The notes under the pieces were generated by a model that ran no database searches, was not told the DNA's origin, and was given only the letters and a program-made list of their open reading frames with translations. The translations under genes were made by a program, and so were the position numbers. Positions 5,720 through 13,300 of a DNA stretch of 17,563 nt are shown here, piece after piece (position 1 is the first letter of the stretch; every line of letters starts with the position of its first letter). This DNA comes from JAPEKQ01 sp964597945 (GTDB taxonomy: Bacteria; Joyebacterota; Joyebacteria; Joyebacterales; Joyebacteraceae): positions 1 through 17,563 of the forward strand of contig CAZRAD010000046.1 of the NCBI GenBank assembly GCA_964597945.1, given 5' to 3'.

Positions 5720-7510
5720 TTACTTCATCAACACCATCTTGCGCTCGACCGTCTCTCCGTCCGCCTCGACGCGGTAGTAGTAGACGCCTGAACCGACCGC
5801 GGACCCTGCGTCGTTGCGACCGTCCCAGCGTACGCTGTTCAAGCCGGCACGACCGGTTCCCCGCGAGCCGGCGACCCGGCGCCCGGTCACGTCGTAGATG
5901 ACGATCTCGTACGCGCTCGTCGCGGACAGCTGGAAGCTGAGTTCCGTCGTGACGTTGAAGGGGTTCGGCGCGTTCGGGAAGAGCTGGAGCTTGCCCGCGG
6001 ACACAACGTCAGCGCCGTCGGCGACCGACGTCCCGCCGTCATCCCAGTAAATGTCGTCCAGCGCGAACTCGCACCCGACGCCGTTCACCTCGAGGACCAC
6101 GAACGGGTAGCTCAGCATACGCAGGTCGATGAGCGTCCCGCGGAGGTCGCTCACGGGGATCTCGGCCTGTCTCCACTCGCCATCGCGCACAAGCCCGTAG
6201 GTCGTCTGGTTCCCCGGGAAGTTGACGTACTGCTGATTCCCCCACGCATCGATGATCCCGATCTGGAACGACACGTGCGCGGGGATCTTGATGCGGAACT
6301 TGAGGTGCCCGTCGCCGAAGTCGAAGAGATTCAGCGGCTGGATCGCCATGATGCCGGCGCCGAACCAGCCCAGGCCCGCCGTCTGCCACGACAGCACGTC
6401 CTCGCCCTCGTACGGCGGGATGGTCCCGTCAAAAAGGGTCCCCTCCCATACGTAGATCTCGGATGAGATCTGCGGGACGAGTTCGCCGGTCACCGGCGTT
6501 TCCTCCGTGTAGAGCCCGAAGACGCCACTCTCGAAGGTCGGCGGCCCGATGTGGACGTCACCCTGACCGTTCCACTCGTACACGCGGATGTAGTCGACGT
6601 ACATCTCGGCCGGGAAGGGCATCGAGACAGGCAGACCACCCCCGCCGAGGACTTGCGCATCGGTGAAGCCGCCCCCGATCGCCAGGTTCGTGATGAGGTA
6701 GAAGGGCTCCCTGAACTCGTCTGATTCCTCATCGATCGTGAAGGGGGTCTCGTAGAGATCGTACTCGACTCCGTCGTCGACGACCGTCAATCGCAGGCTG
6801 TCCTCGTCCCAGTACAGTCGGTAGATCAGGAAGCGCTCGACGAGCGAATCCGCGTAGTTGTAGTACGGGCGGCAGTAGAGATCATCGGGGTCCCAGGAGA
6901 TGCTGGCGGCGCCGGAGGGGTTCTCGGGCGTGACGGAGTCGTCCGAGTAGAAAATGGCATTGGCGCCGACGCACTCGTTGACCGTCGAGTTGTTCAGACC
7001 GTTGCCGCCATTGTGCGTGTCATGCAGGTCACGGAACGACTGCTTCGAGCCCATCTCCATCATGTCGATCTCGCCGCAGCGCGGCCACGCGTAGTTGGCG
7101 TTGCCCAACAGCCAGACCGCGGGCCAGCCTCCCAGGTCCAGATCCGGAATTCGTACCCGCGCCTCGATCATCCCGTACTGGACCGTCACCATCGACTTGG
7201 ACACGAGCTTGCCGGATGTGTAGTTCAGCGGGTTCCCCCACTGATCGACGATCCCGGGACCGCTCTCCTGTCGCGCCGTGATCCGGAGCGCGCTGCTGCC
7301 CGGCTCTCCGGGGATCTCGGCGATGTCAACGTTGTCCTCCGAGTAGTACTCGAGTTCTCCGTTGCCCCAACCCCAGTAACCGTTACCGGTCTGTATGATC
7401 CAGTTGTCGAGATCCGTGAACTCGTCTTCCCAGATCAGCGCGCCGACCTGAGCCTGAGCTGCGACGACACTGAGGATGATCGTCATGAGCACGAACAGAT
7501 TCATCTTCAC
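5720..7510 (-). CDS. Secreted GH16 endo-beta-glucanase (laminarinase type) with FlgD-like C-terminal domain
   Basis: A 596-residue secreted glycoside hydrolase predicted to cut beta-1,3-linked glucan outside the cell. The signal peptide spans residues 1-20 (cleavage after A-Q-A). The GH16 domain runs from about 22 to 313. The catalytic motif G-E-I-D-M-M-E-M is at 146-153 with nucleophile E147 and acid/base E152. This E-x-D-x-x-E form is the beta-bulge type usual in laminarinases and agarases. Supporting motifs are W-E-D-E-F, G-M-I-E-A-R-V-R, G-G-W-P-A-V-W-L-L-G and Y-V-D-Y-I-R-V-Y. Residues 325-490 form a galactose-binding-like beta-sandwich of unknown ligand. Residues 507-596 are a FlgD/Ig-like domain with P-N-P-F-N and G-R-R-V, ending K-M-V-L-M-K, probably for secretion or surface sorting. 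The GTG at 7510 follows AGGGGG with 6-nt spacing. Its promoter carries the shared operator. Confidence 0.92.
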   Translation of the reverse strand: MKMNLFVLMTIILSVVAAQAQVGALIWEDEFTDLDNWIIQTGNGYWGWGNGELEYYSEDNVDIAEIPGEPGSSALRITARQESGPGIVDQWGNPLNYTSGKLVSKSMVTVQYGMIEARVRIPDLDLGGWPAVWLLGNANYAWPRCGEIDMMEMGSKQSFRDLHDTHNGGNGLNNSTVNECVGANAIFYSDDSVTPENPSGAASISWDPDDLYCRPYYNYADSLVERFLIYRLYWDEDSLRLTVVDDGVEYDLYETPFTIDEESDEFREPFYLITNLAIGGGFTDAQVLGGGGLPVSMPFPAEMYVDYIRVYEWNGQGDVHIGPPTFESGVFGLYTEETPVTGELVPQISSEIYVWEGTLFDGTIPPYEGEDVLSWQTAGLGWFGAGIMAIQPLNLFDFGDGHLKFRIKIPAHVSFQIGIIDAWGNQQYVNFPGNQTTYGLVRDGEWRQAEIPVSDLRGTLIDLRMLSYPFVVLEVNGVGCEFALDDIYWDDGGTSVADGADVVSAGKLQLFPNAPNPFNVTTELSFQLSATSAYEIVIYDVTGRRVAGSRGTGRAGLNSVRWDGRNDAGSAVGSGVYYYRVEADGETVERKMVLMK

Positions 7511-7620
7511 CGGGCGCCCCCTGTCAGTGTGGTGTGAGCGTGATGCACGCGGAACGCATCAATGACAACGTGAAGCCACGGCGACGGCTTGACGCCACCA
7601 TGACAGCTTCGAGCCATTCC

Positions 7621-7649
7621 ATTCTACTCTTTGTACGGCCACCGTACAA
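7621..7649 (-). promoter_or_regulatory. Promoter with overlapping operator for the GH16 gene
   Basis: A perfect inverted repeat TTGTACGG-TGG-CCGTACAA (minus strand, 7649-7631) has its first six bases placed as a -35 box. It is followed after exactly 17 bp by TAGAAT (7626-7621), a five-of-six -10 box. The geometry is the same as at 7741-7769 and 13956-13984. An operator covering the -35 and spacer suggests repression, but an activator cannot be excluded. Confidence 0.7.
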
Positions 7650-7717
7650 TTGCCTTCTCGTGCGGCCACGATCTCGCCGATGAGAGCCAGAACACCCCAA
7701 GAACTACCCCTTGTGCG

Positions 7718-7769
7718 CGAGAAAAAACTCGAGAAAAACATTGTACGGTCACCGAACATAGTGTATACT
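7718..7769 (+). promoter_or_regulatory. Promoter with overlapping operator for the small binding-protein gene
   Basis: The operator TTGTACGG-TCA-CCGAACAT (7741-7759) overlaps the -35 position. TATACT lies at 7764-7769 after a 17-bp spacer. Immediately upstream are two CGAGAAAAA repeats 12 bp apart, an A-rich stretch resembling an UP element that would raise promoter strength. The 16 bases from 7752 to 7767 are identical to the minus-strand promoter before the phosphorylase gene. Confidence 0.7.
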
Positions 7770-7903
7770 CTCTCCTGAATCGCAGAGCCACCTCCCCCAC
7801 CGTGCGCTGAACCCGGCGTCCGGAGAGGGCGCCGCAGGCGGACTCGCGAACGGGAAGTGGCAGTGGCAGTCTCACCGCAGCAGAAGTGGAAAGGGGATCA
7901 CTC

Positions 7904-8509
7904 ATGCAGCTCAGTAACAGAGTGGCTGTCGTTCTTCTGGTCCTGGCAGTGGCCGTCAGTGCGTCGGCCGACAACATCGTGCTCAACCCGGGATTCGAGA
8001 CCGGTGACCTGACCAACTGGCAGGTCTTTGGTGAGAGCCCCAGCTCCAGCGCGTCGGTTCTCATGGGCGACAACGGCATCTCGGCGCCCGGCGACTACAA
8101 CTGCTTCATCGACAACCAGGCAGAGGCCAACGCCGTCACGCTCAAGCAGTCGACCCCGGTCGGCAGCGCGATCGCCGGTGAGGTCTACTACGCCTTCGAC
8201 TGCAAGCTCGACCAGGCTGACGCCGGCGGCGTCATGTTCATCCAGATGTTCGCCGAGCAGTCCGGTGTTGGTATCGTCGGGAGCAGCCCGCTGATCGGCC
8301 CGATCTGGCCGTGGGGTGCGTGGCAGATGTTCGACGGCACGTGGAACGCTCCGGCGGGCACGGACTTCCTGACGATCGAGTTCCGCGCCACCACCGGCGC
8401 CACGTCCGGCTCCAACTGCATCGTGCACGTCGACAACGTCGTCATGGACCAGGGCGTCTCCCCGGTCGAGTCGGCGTCGTGGAGCACCATCAAGGCCATG
8501 TACAGGTAG
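7904..8509 (+). CDS. Small secreted carbohydrate-binding-like (CBM4/9-type) protein
   Basis: A 201-residue secreted protein. The signal peptide is roughly residues 1-22 (V-V-L-L-V-L-A-V-A-V-S-A-S-A). The mature part opens N-I-V-L-N-P-G-F-E-T-G-D-L-T-N-W, the usual start of CBM4/9-like beta-sandwich domains that bind glycans, and ends with the matching strand C-I-V-H-V-D-N-V-V-M. There is no catalytic domain. The tail S-W-S-T-I-K-A-M-Y-R replaces the FlgD-like domain of its neighbours. The ATG at 7904 follows AGGGG with 7-nt spacing; an in-frame GTG at 7886 lacks one. It shares the operator-promoter type with the GH16 and phosphorylase genes, which suggests a role in capturing beta-glucan. Ligand binding is inferred; it could be a structural surface protein. 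Confidence 0.75.
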   Translation: MQLSNRVAVVLLVLAVAVSASADNIVLNPGFETGDLTNWQVFGESPSSSASVLMGDNGISAPGDYNCFIDNQAEANAVTLKQSTPVGSAIAGEVYYAFDCKLDQADAGGVMFIQMFAEQSGVGIVGSSPLIGPIWPWGAWQMFDGTWNAPAGTDFLTIEFRATTGATSGSNCIVHVDNVVMDQGVSPVESASWSTIKAMYR

Positions 8510-8553
8510 CATCTCGACCAGCTGCTTGCACATGCTCGACACGGTACGCGCAG

Positions 8554-8579
8554 AGACCCGCCCTCGTGGCGGGTCTTTG
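8554..8579 (+). terminator. Rho-independent terminator after the small binding-protein gene
   Basis: A perfect 9-bp stem (AGACCCGCC / GGCGGGTCT) with a 5-nt loop, followed by TTTGCG, 44 nt after the stop codon. It separates the small gene from the next GH16-like gene. Confidence 0.85.
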
Positions 8580-8601
8580 CGTTGCCGTCGGCCACCCTCA
8601 C

Positions 8602-8630
8602 TTGACAACGTGAGCACTTCGTGACATGCT
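8602..8630 (+). promoter_or_regulatory. Possible weak promoter for the second GH16-like gene
   Basis: A consensus TTGACA (8602-8607) is followed after 17 bp by CATGCT, a poor -10 box. It lies just after the preceding terminator and about 65 bp before the start codon. No copy of the shared operator is present, so this gene may be controlled differently or be reached by read-through. Confidence 0.3.
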
Positions 8631-8697
8631 GAATGTGCAGACTGACCCGCGTACGTCGTCCGGCAGTTCCTACCGATCCCGCCAGAGGGGGACCACC

Positions 8698-10272
8698 ATG
8701 CGCTCCCGACTTGCCCTGACTCTCCTCGCGCTCATCTTGCTGACGGTCACACAGACCGCACACGCCCAGTGCATTCTCGCCAACCCGAGCTTCGAAATGG
8801 GCAGCGGCGGCTGGGATCAGTTCGGCAACGTCGGCACCGTCGGCACGGCCGTGCACGGGTCGTCCGCGGCGCGTGTCACGGGACCGAACTACGGCGGCTG
8901 GGACGTCTCCGGCTACTGGCAGCAGATGGACTGCGTCCCCGGCGAGCAGTGGGAGGTCACAGGCTTCGTGCAGAACTCGATTGCGAACCCGCTCGGGTCA
9001 CAGTCGAGCGCCATCGTGAACATCGAGTGGTGGGACGGCGGCGGCATGATGAGCTACGAGTCGCACGCGGTCGCCACCTCGTCGACGCCGACCGGCGAGT
9101 ACCAGTCGTTCTCGTTCATCAGCGACCCGGCACCGAGCGGTACGATCACCTGCCGGCTCGTGCTCGCGGTGCTTCAGGCCCCGGGCGACGCGCCCCAGGA
9201 CATCTACTACGACCAGGTCACCTTCTACAGCACGTCCTCCCCCACGATCGACGAGATGCAGTGGGACGACTTCCCCGGCGGGCGGGTCATCGACTTCTCA
9301 GGCTACAACTGGCGCGTCAAGGGACCCGGATACTACGGTCCCGGCCCCAGCTCATTCACGGATGCCGCCAACGCCGTCTGGGTCGACGCCGAGGACCAGC
9401 TCCACCTGACCATCTCGTATCTCAACGGCTGGCGCAGCACGGAGGTCGCGCTCGAGGAGCCGCTCGGATACGGCGACTACATCTTCACGACGAAGGGACG
9501 GCTCGACCTGCTGGACCAGCACGCGGTGCTCGGCCTGTTCATCTGGCAGTACGGGCCGTGCTGGGACGAGGGCTACCTCTGGTGGAACCCGTACAACGAG
9601 TTCGACATCGAGATCAGCTACTGGAACAACCCCTCCCAGGACATCGTGCAGTTCGTGGCGCAGCCGTGGGACTTCGGCGGGAACCTCAACCGGTTCGACA
9701 TGACGTTCGCGGACGAGGAGATCGTCAGCTTCGCGTTCAACTGGACGGCGCACAGCGTTGCGTGCCGCGCCTGGCGCGGCGGGCCGTACGAGGAGGCCTC
9801 CTCCCCGCTCATCCACGCCTGGACCTACACGGGTCCGCACATCCCGCGCCCCGAACAGCCCCGCGTCCACATGAATCTCTGGCAGTACGACGGCTCACCG
9901 GCGACGGAACAGGAAGCCGTGATCTCCGCATTCACATTCATCCCGGAGGGGTGGACGAATGTCCCCGACGTTCCGCCCGACGAACCGCCGATGGCCGACG
10001 CCCGGCTCCTGCCCGCGAGGCCGAACCCGTTCAACCCGACCACGACGATCGGCTATGCGCTGAGGATCGATGCGGCGGTCGAGATCGACGTCTACGACGT
10101 CGCCGGGCGCAGGGTCCGGACGCTCGTTCGCGACGTGTTGCCCGCCGGGGACTACGAGGCGATCTGGGACGGACGGAACGACGATGCGCAGCTCGTCGCA
10201 TCGGGCGTCTACCTGTACAGCCTCAGGGTCGGAGATGCCGCGGAGACGCGGCGGATGGTCCTGCTCAAGTAG
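8698..10272 (+). CDS. Secreted GH16-like protein with N-terminal CBM4/9-like and C-terminal FlgD-like domains
   Basis: A 524-residue secreted protein. The signal peptide spans about 1-23 (A-H-A-Q). Residues 25-178 are a CBM4/9-like module (C-I-L-A-N-P-S-F-E-M, ending D-I-Y-Y-D-Q-V-T-F). Residues 185-416 resemble GH16, with catalytic-type E-F-D-I-E at 301-305 (E301, D303, E305), flanking W-W-N-P-Y-N, and the late strand V-H-M-N-L-W. This E-x-D-x-E form is the regular-strand type of lichenases and transglycosylases, unlike the neighbour GH16. Residues 436-524 are a FlgD/Ig-like domain with P-N-P-F-N-P and G-R-R-V-R-T-L, ending R-M-V-L-L-K. The ATG at 8698 follows AGGGGG with about 7-nt spacing; an upstream in-frame ATG at 8626 would bury the signal peptide. 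The likely role is a second extracellular beta-glucan-active enzyme; substrate is uncertain. Confidence 0.85.
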   Translation: MRSRLALTLLALILLTVTQTAHAQCILANPSFEMGSGGWDQFGNVGTVGTAVHGSSAARVTGPNYGGWDVSGYWQQMDCVPGEQWEVTGFVQNSIANPLGSQSSAIVNIEWWDGGGMMSYESHAVATSSTPTGEYQSFSFISDPAPSGTITCRLVLAVLQAPGDAPQDIYYDQVTFYSTSSPTIDEMQWDDFPGGRVIDFSGYNWRVKGPGYYGPGPSSFTDAANAVWVDAEDQLHLTISYLNGWRSTEVALEEPLGYGDYIFTTKGRLDLLDQHAVLGLFIWQYGPCWDEGYLWWNPYNEFDIEISYWNNPSQDIVQFVAQPWDFGGNLNRFDMTFADEEIVSFAFNWTAHSVACRAWRGGPYEEASSPLIHAWTYTGPHIPRPEQPRVHMNLWQYDGSPATEQEAVISAFTFIPEGWTNVPDVPPDEPPMADARLLPARPNPFNPTTTIGYALRIDAAVEIDVYDVAGRRVRTLVRDVLPAGDYEAIWDGRNDDAQLVASGVYLYSLRVGDAAETRRMVLLK

Positions 10273-10286
10273 CGCGCGTGCGCTAC
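10269..10286. terminator. GC-rich hairpin between convergent genes
   Basis: The stem GTAGCGC / GCGCTAC (7 bp) has a 4-nt loop and overlaps the stop codon of the GH16-like gene. It lies downstream of the convergent phosphorylase gene as well. No U-tract follows on either strand, so a terminator role is tentative. Confidence 0.3.
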
Positions 10287-10340
10287 TGTGGCTGACGCGC
10301 CTGCGCAACTGCGTCCAGCGCGCGTGCGCTACTGCGGTTT
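10271..10340. repeat. 23-bp tandem repeat (three units) in the convergent intergenic gap
   Basis: Units start at 10271, 10294 and 10317. The first and third share AGCGCGCGTGCGCTACTG; the middle one is diverged (GACGCGCCTGCGCAACTG). The array fills nearly the whole 69-bp gap between the stop codons of two convergent genes. The first unit forms a 7-bp hairpin stem and the third a 5-bp one. Confidence 0.75.
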
Positions 10341-10341
10341 C

Positions 10342-13300
10342 CTATGCGCTGCAGAGCGTGCGGTGCGGAACTCCCACGTGCAGTCGGATGACTCGGCCCG
10401 AACGGTCGAAGATCGCGCGGCTCGTCTCCTCGTCCAATCGATCGCCGCGGTACCCGCGCGTCCCGCCATCACTGAAGATCACGCGGATCCAGCCGTCGCC
10501 GTTGGTCGCTTCGTAGACGACGGGCACCTGGCAGTAGGTGAACGCCAGGGAGTCCGCCCTGAGCTCCACCGTGCGCTCCTGCCCATGCACGTCGATGAAC
10601 CGGAAGTCCTCCGGCTCGGTGAGGAACTCCTCCTGCCTGAGAAGAAACGGTCTGAACCGAATCACGCCGCCTCTGGCCTCAACACCCAGCTCTCCGAAAC
10701 GCGTGAGGATCTCCTCCTTGACCTGGCCCGTCATGCCCGGCTGCTTCGCGCCGCCGTGGCGCGGCGTGTGCGAATACGGATCCGTCGGGAAGGCGCCGTA
10801 CTCGCCCGGCGTCTTCTCGAAACCAAGCCCTGCGCGGATGCGGTAGTACAGCTCGATGAGGCTCGTGCGTGTCTCCGCGGAACTCCCGTCGTCCAGGGCG
10901 CGGACCGCGACCTCCTGCACCGCCAGCATCAGCTTCGCCACCATGTGCCAGTAGATACAGCCGATCCCCTCGTAGCTGTACATCGCTCCCGACCGGCCCG
11001 TGTACGAGCGGTGGTGGAAGACACCCTCATACAGATCGAGGACCGCCGCGCGGTCGCGCGCCACGCGCTTCCGCCACTCGGGTGACGCCGACAGGCGGTC
11101 GAGCACGGACTCAAGGTCGTGCTCGTGCCTCAGAGACGGGTGGAACCGGCACACGCCGAAGGCGTCGACGGCGACGATCGAGTTGTCGCCCGCCTCGATC
11201 AGCTCCATCAGGAGCGGCACCGCCTCCACACCGTCACGCGGCACGGTGTTCTTCTCGAGGAAGCCCGGCAGCTCTCGCTCCGGGTAGAGCAGGAAGCTCC
11301 TCTGATCCTCCCGGTAGAGCGCGCTCCCGAAGAGCCGCTCTACGACGCGGACGGAGTCCTCGCCATCCAGAAGTCCGGAGCTCAGAACAGCCACCTGTCC
11401 CTCGAGCATCTCATGGAGCGGCTGTAGGCTCGCCTCGTTGCCGCGGCCTGAGAACGAGAGGAGCGAGTAGGCGTTGTACAGGTCGTCCGCCCGCCGGTTC
11501 GCCCGGATGCCGTGCTCGATCAGCTGACGTGCCGTGCGACACAGGTCAAGCACCTCCGACGTCGCGAGCGATCTCTTGTCGGTGAGTCCGTGCGCGTAGA
11601 CCGCCCTGCGATACACCGAGAACGACTCGCCGAGGTCGTCGAGCAGCTGCTTCCGTGCCCGGTCCGACATGGAGTCGCTCTCAAGAAGAGACGATGTCGC
11701 CTCGAGCGTCTCCTGAATGCGTCGGAACCAGTCCACGATCTCGCCGGCGACCGGCGCCGAGCGGTCGGAGACACCCGAGAGCAGGTCCTCGATGAACACC
11801 ACGTACCGACGAAGGTAATAGAGCGTCACCACGGAGACACCGTCGCCCACGAGCGCGTTGTTCGCGTCGTTCCACTCGGGACGCTGCGTGTTCATCCAGA
11901 TGCCGCCGTCCGGCACGAGATTGGAGAGCTTCGCCAACAGCGGCACGAGCAGCTTCTCCAGGAGGCTGGCGTGATAGATCTCTCCATCGCCATCGACCGC
12001 GAGCCGTCCGTCGGAACCGACCGCGGCGATGCGTTCCTGGATGCGTCGCTCGTGCTCCGCGTCGTAGACGATGGTCGAGCTGGGGTCGTCGAGGACATCA
12101 TCGTACGGCTTGATCCGGTACGGCACGTCCGCGTAGCTCAGAATCTCGCGGTCCAGAAGCGCCTCGAGCTCGCCCGGGAGGTGGTTCCGCATCGCCTCGA
12201 GGAGCTTCAGGAAGTAGATGATCTGATGATCGCCCCAGTAGCCGATGTGGCTCCATGGGTCATCCGGGTCGGGGGTCTCCCAGTCCACACCGTCGCGCGA
12301 GATGCGGTACGGGTTGTACCCGTCGACCGTCGACGCGCTCGCGAATTTCGCGATGATGCCCGGCAGGAACAGCGGGAAGGACGCGGACAGCGCCTCCCAG
12401 TTCTGGAAGATGTCCCGCCAGTTTCCCTCGTAGTTGAGCGCTCTGGACCCGTCGTCGTTCCGGACGCGGACCGAGAACTCGTTCCACGGTCGGCTCGGGT
12501 CGCCGTGGCGCCTGCCGAAGTAGACCGGCAGATACTCATAGCAGAGGCGTTCGAGGTCGGCGTCGCCCGTCGCCCGAGCCGCGTTCGTCAGTTCGGCGAC
12601 CGTGGTCACCTCCGGAAGACCATCCAGAACCGCGCGATAGCGCTTCGCAACAGTCTGGTTCCTCTCAGCGATGAACGCCGAGAGGTCCTCGGTCGGAATG
12701 TCGTAGTTCCGGCAAGGAACGCCTCCCCGCATGTTGTTGAACAGCACATTCGCGAGGTGATGCGTGACGACGACCGGATCGGCCGTCAACTGGACACCGT
12801 CGGAGCTGGCGATGTTGCGGAACACCCGCCGCTCCTCATCGTCGAGCGCGAGCTCGACCTGCTCGAAGAGGTCGGCACCTTCAAGGATCCGCTTCCGCAC
12901 CGCCGCGACCTCCACGTGGCCGCGTCCCGCGTCGGCGACGAGGTGCCAACGCTCCTCGCCCTCCGGTTCCAGCGTGAGGCGCGTCGTCACGACGTAGTTG
13001 CCGCGTTGTCCGTTCACGACCGCCGCGTCGTCAGGTTCCTCACCGCAGCGGAAGGTCTCGATGGCGCGGTTGGCGAGATGCACGTCGAAGTCGTCGAGCC
13101 CGGCGCACCACGCGGTGTTCGCGCGCAGCACCTCCACGGCCTCGACCCTGTCGGTTATTCCGGCTGTGAGCGAGAAGATCGCCATCCCGGTCTCGCGGTC
13201 GACCTCGGACTTCCGGTAGGCGTCGGCCAGATTGCTGGCCTGGCGGCAGACCGACTCCGGCACGCCGTACGGCAGGATGTTCCTGAGCCCGTCGAGTACC

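Larger units (their letters stand above)
7511..7903. other. 393-bp divergent regulatory region between GH16 and the small binding-protein gene
   Basis: No gene is visible. It holds two outward-facing promoters, each with the shared inverted-repeat operator (centres at 7640 and 7750, exactly 110 bp apart). The leaders are about 100 nt for GH16 and about 130 nt for the plus-strand gene. The central part is notably A-rich compared with its surroundings. Confidence 0.8.

Noticed and set aside
7511..7903. Riboswitch or small RNA in the long leaders
   Set aside because: Only weak short stems are visible and no known riboswitch core was recognised; the protein-operator reading explains the region better.
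8769..10295. 508-codon plus-strand open frame overlapping the second GH16-like gene
   Set aside because: Same-strand shadow in another frame, Arg-rich, with no signal peptide or motifs; the overlapping frame encodes CBM, GH16 and FlgD-like domains.
10271..10340. Short CRISPR-like array
   Set aside because: The units are directly adjacent with no unique spacers, there are only three, and no cas genes are present.
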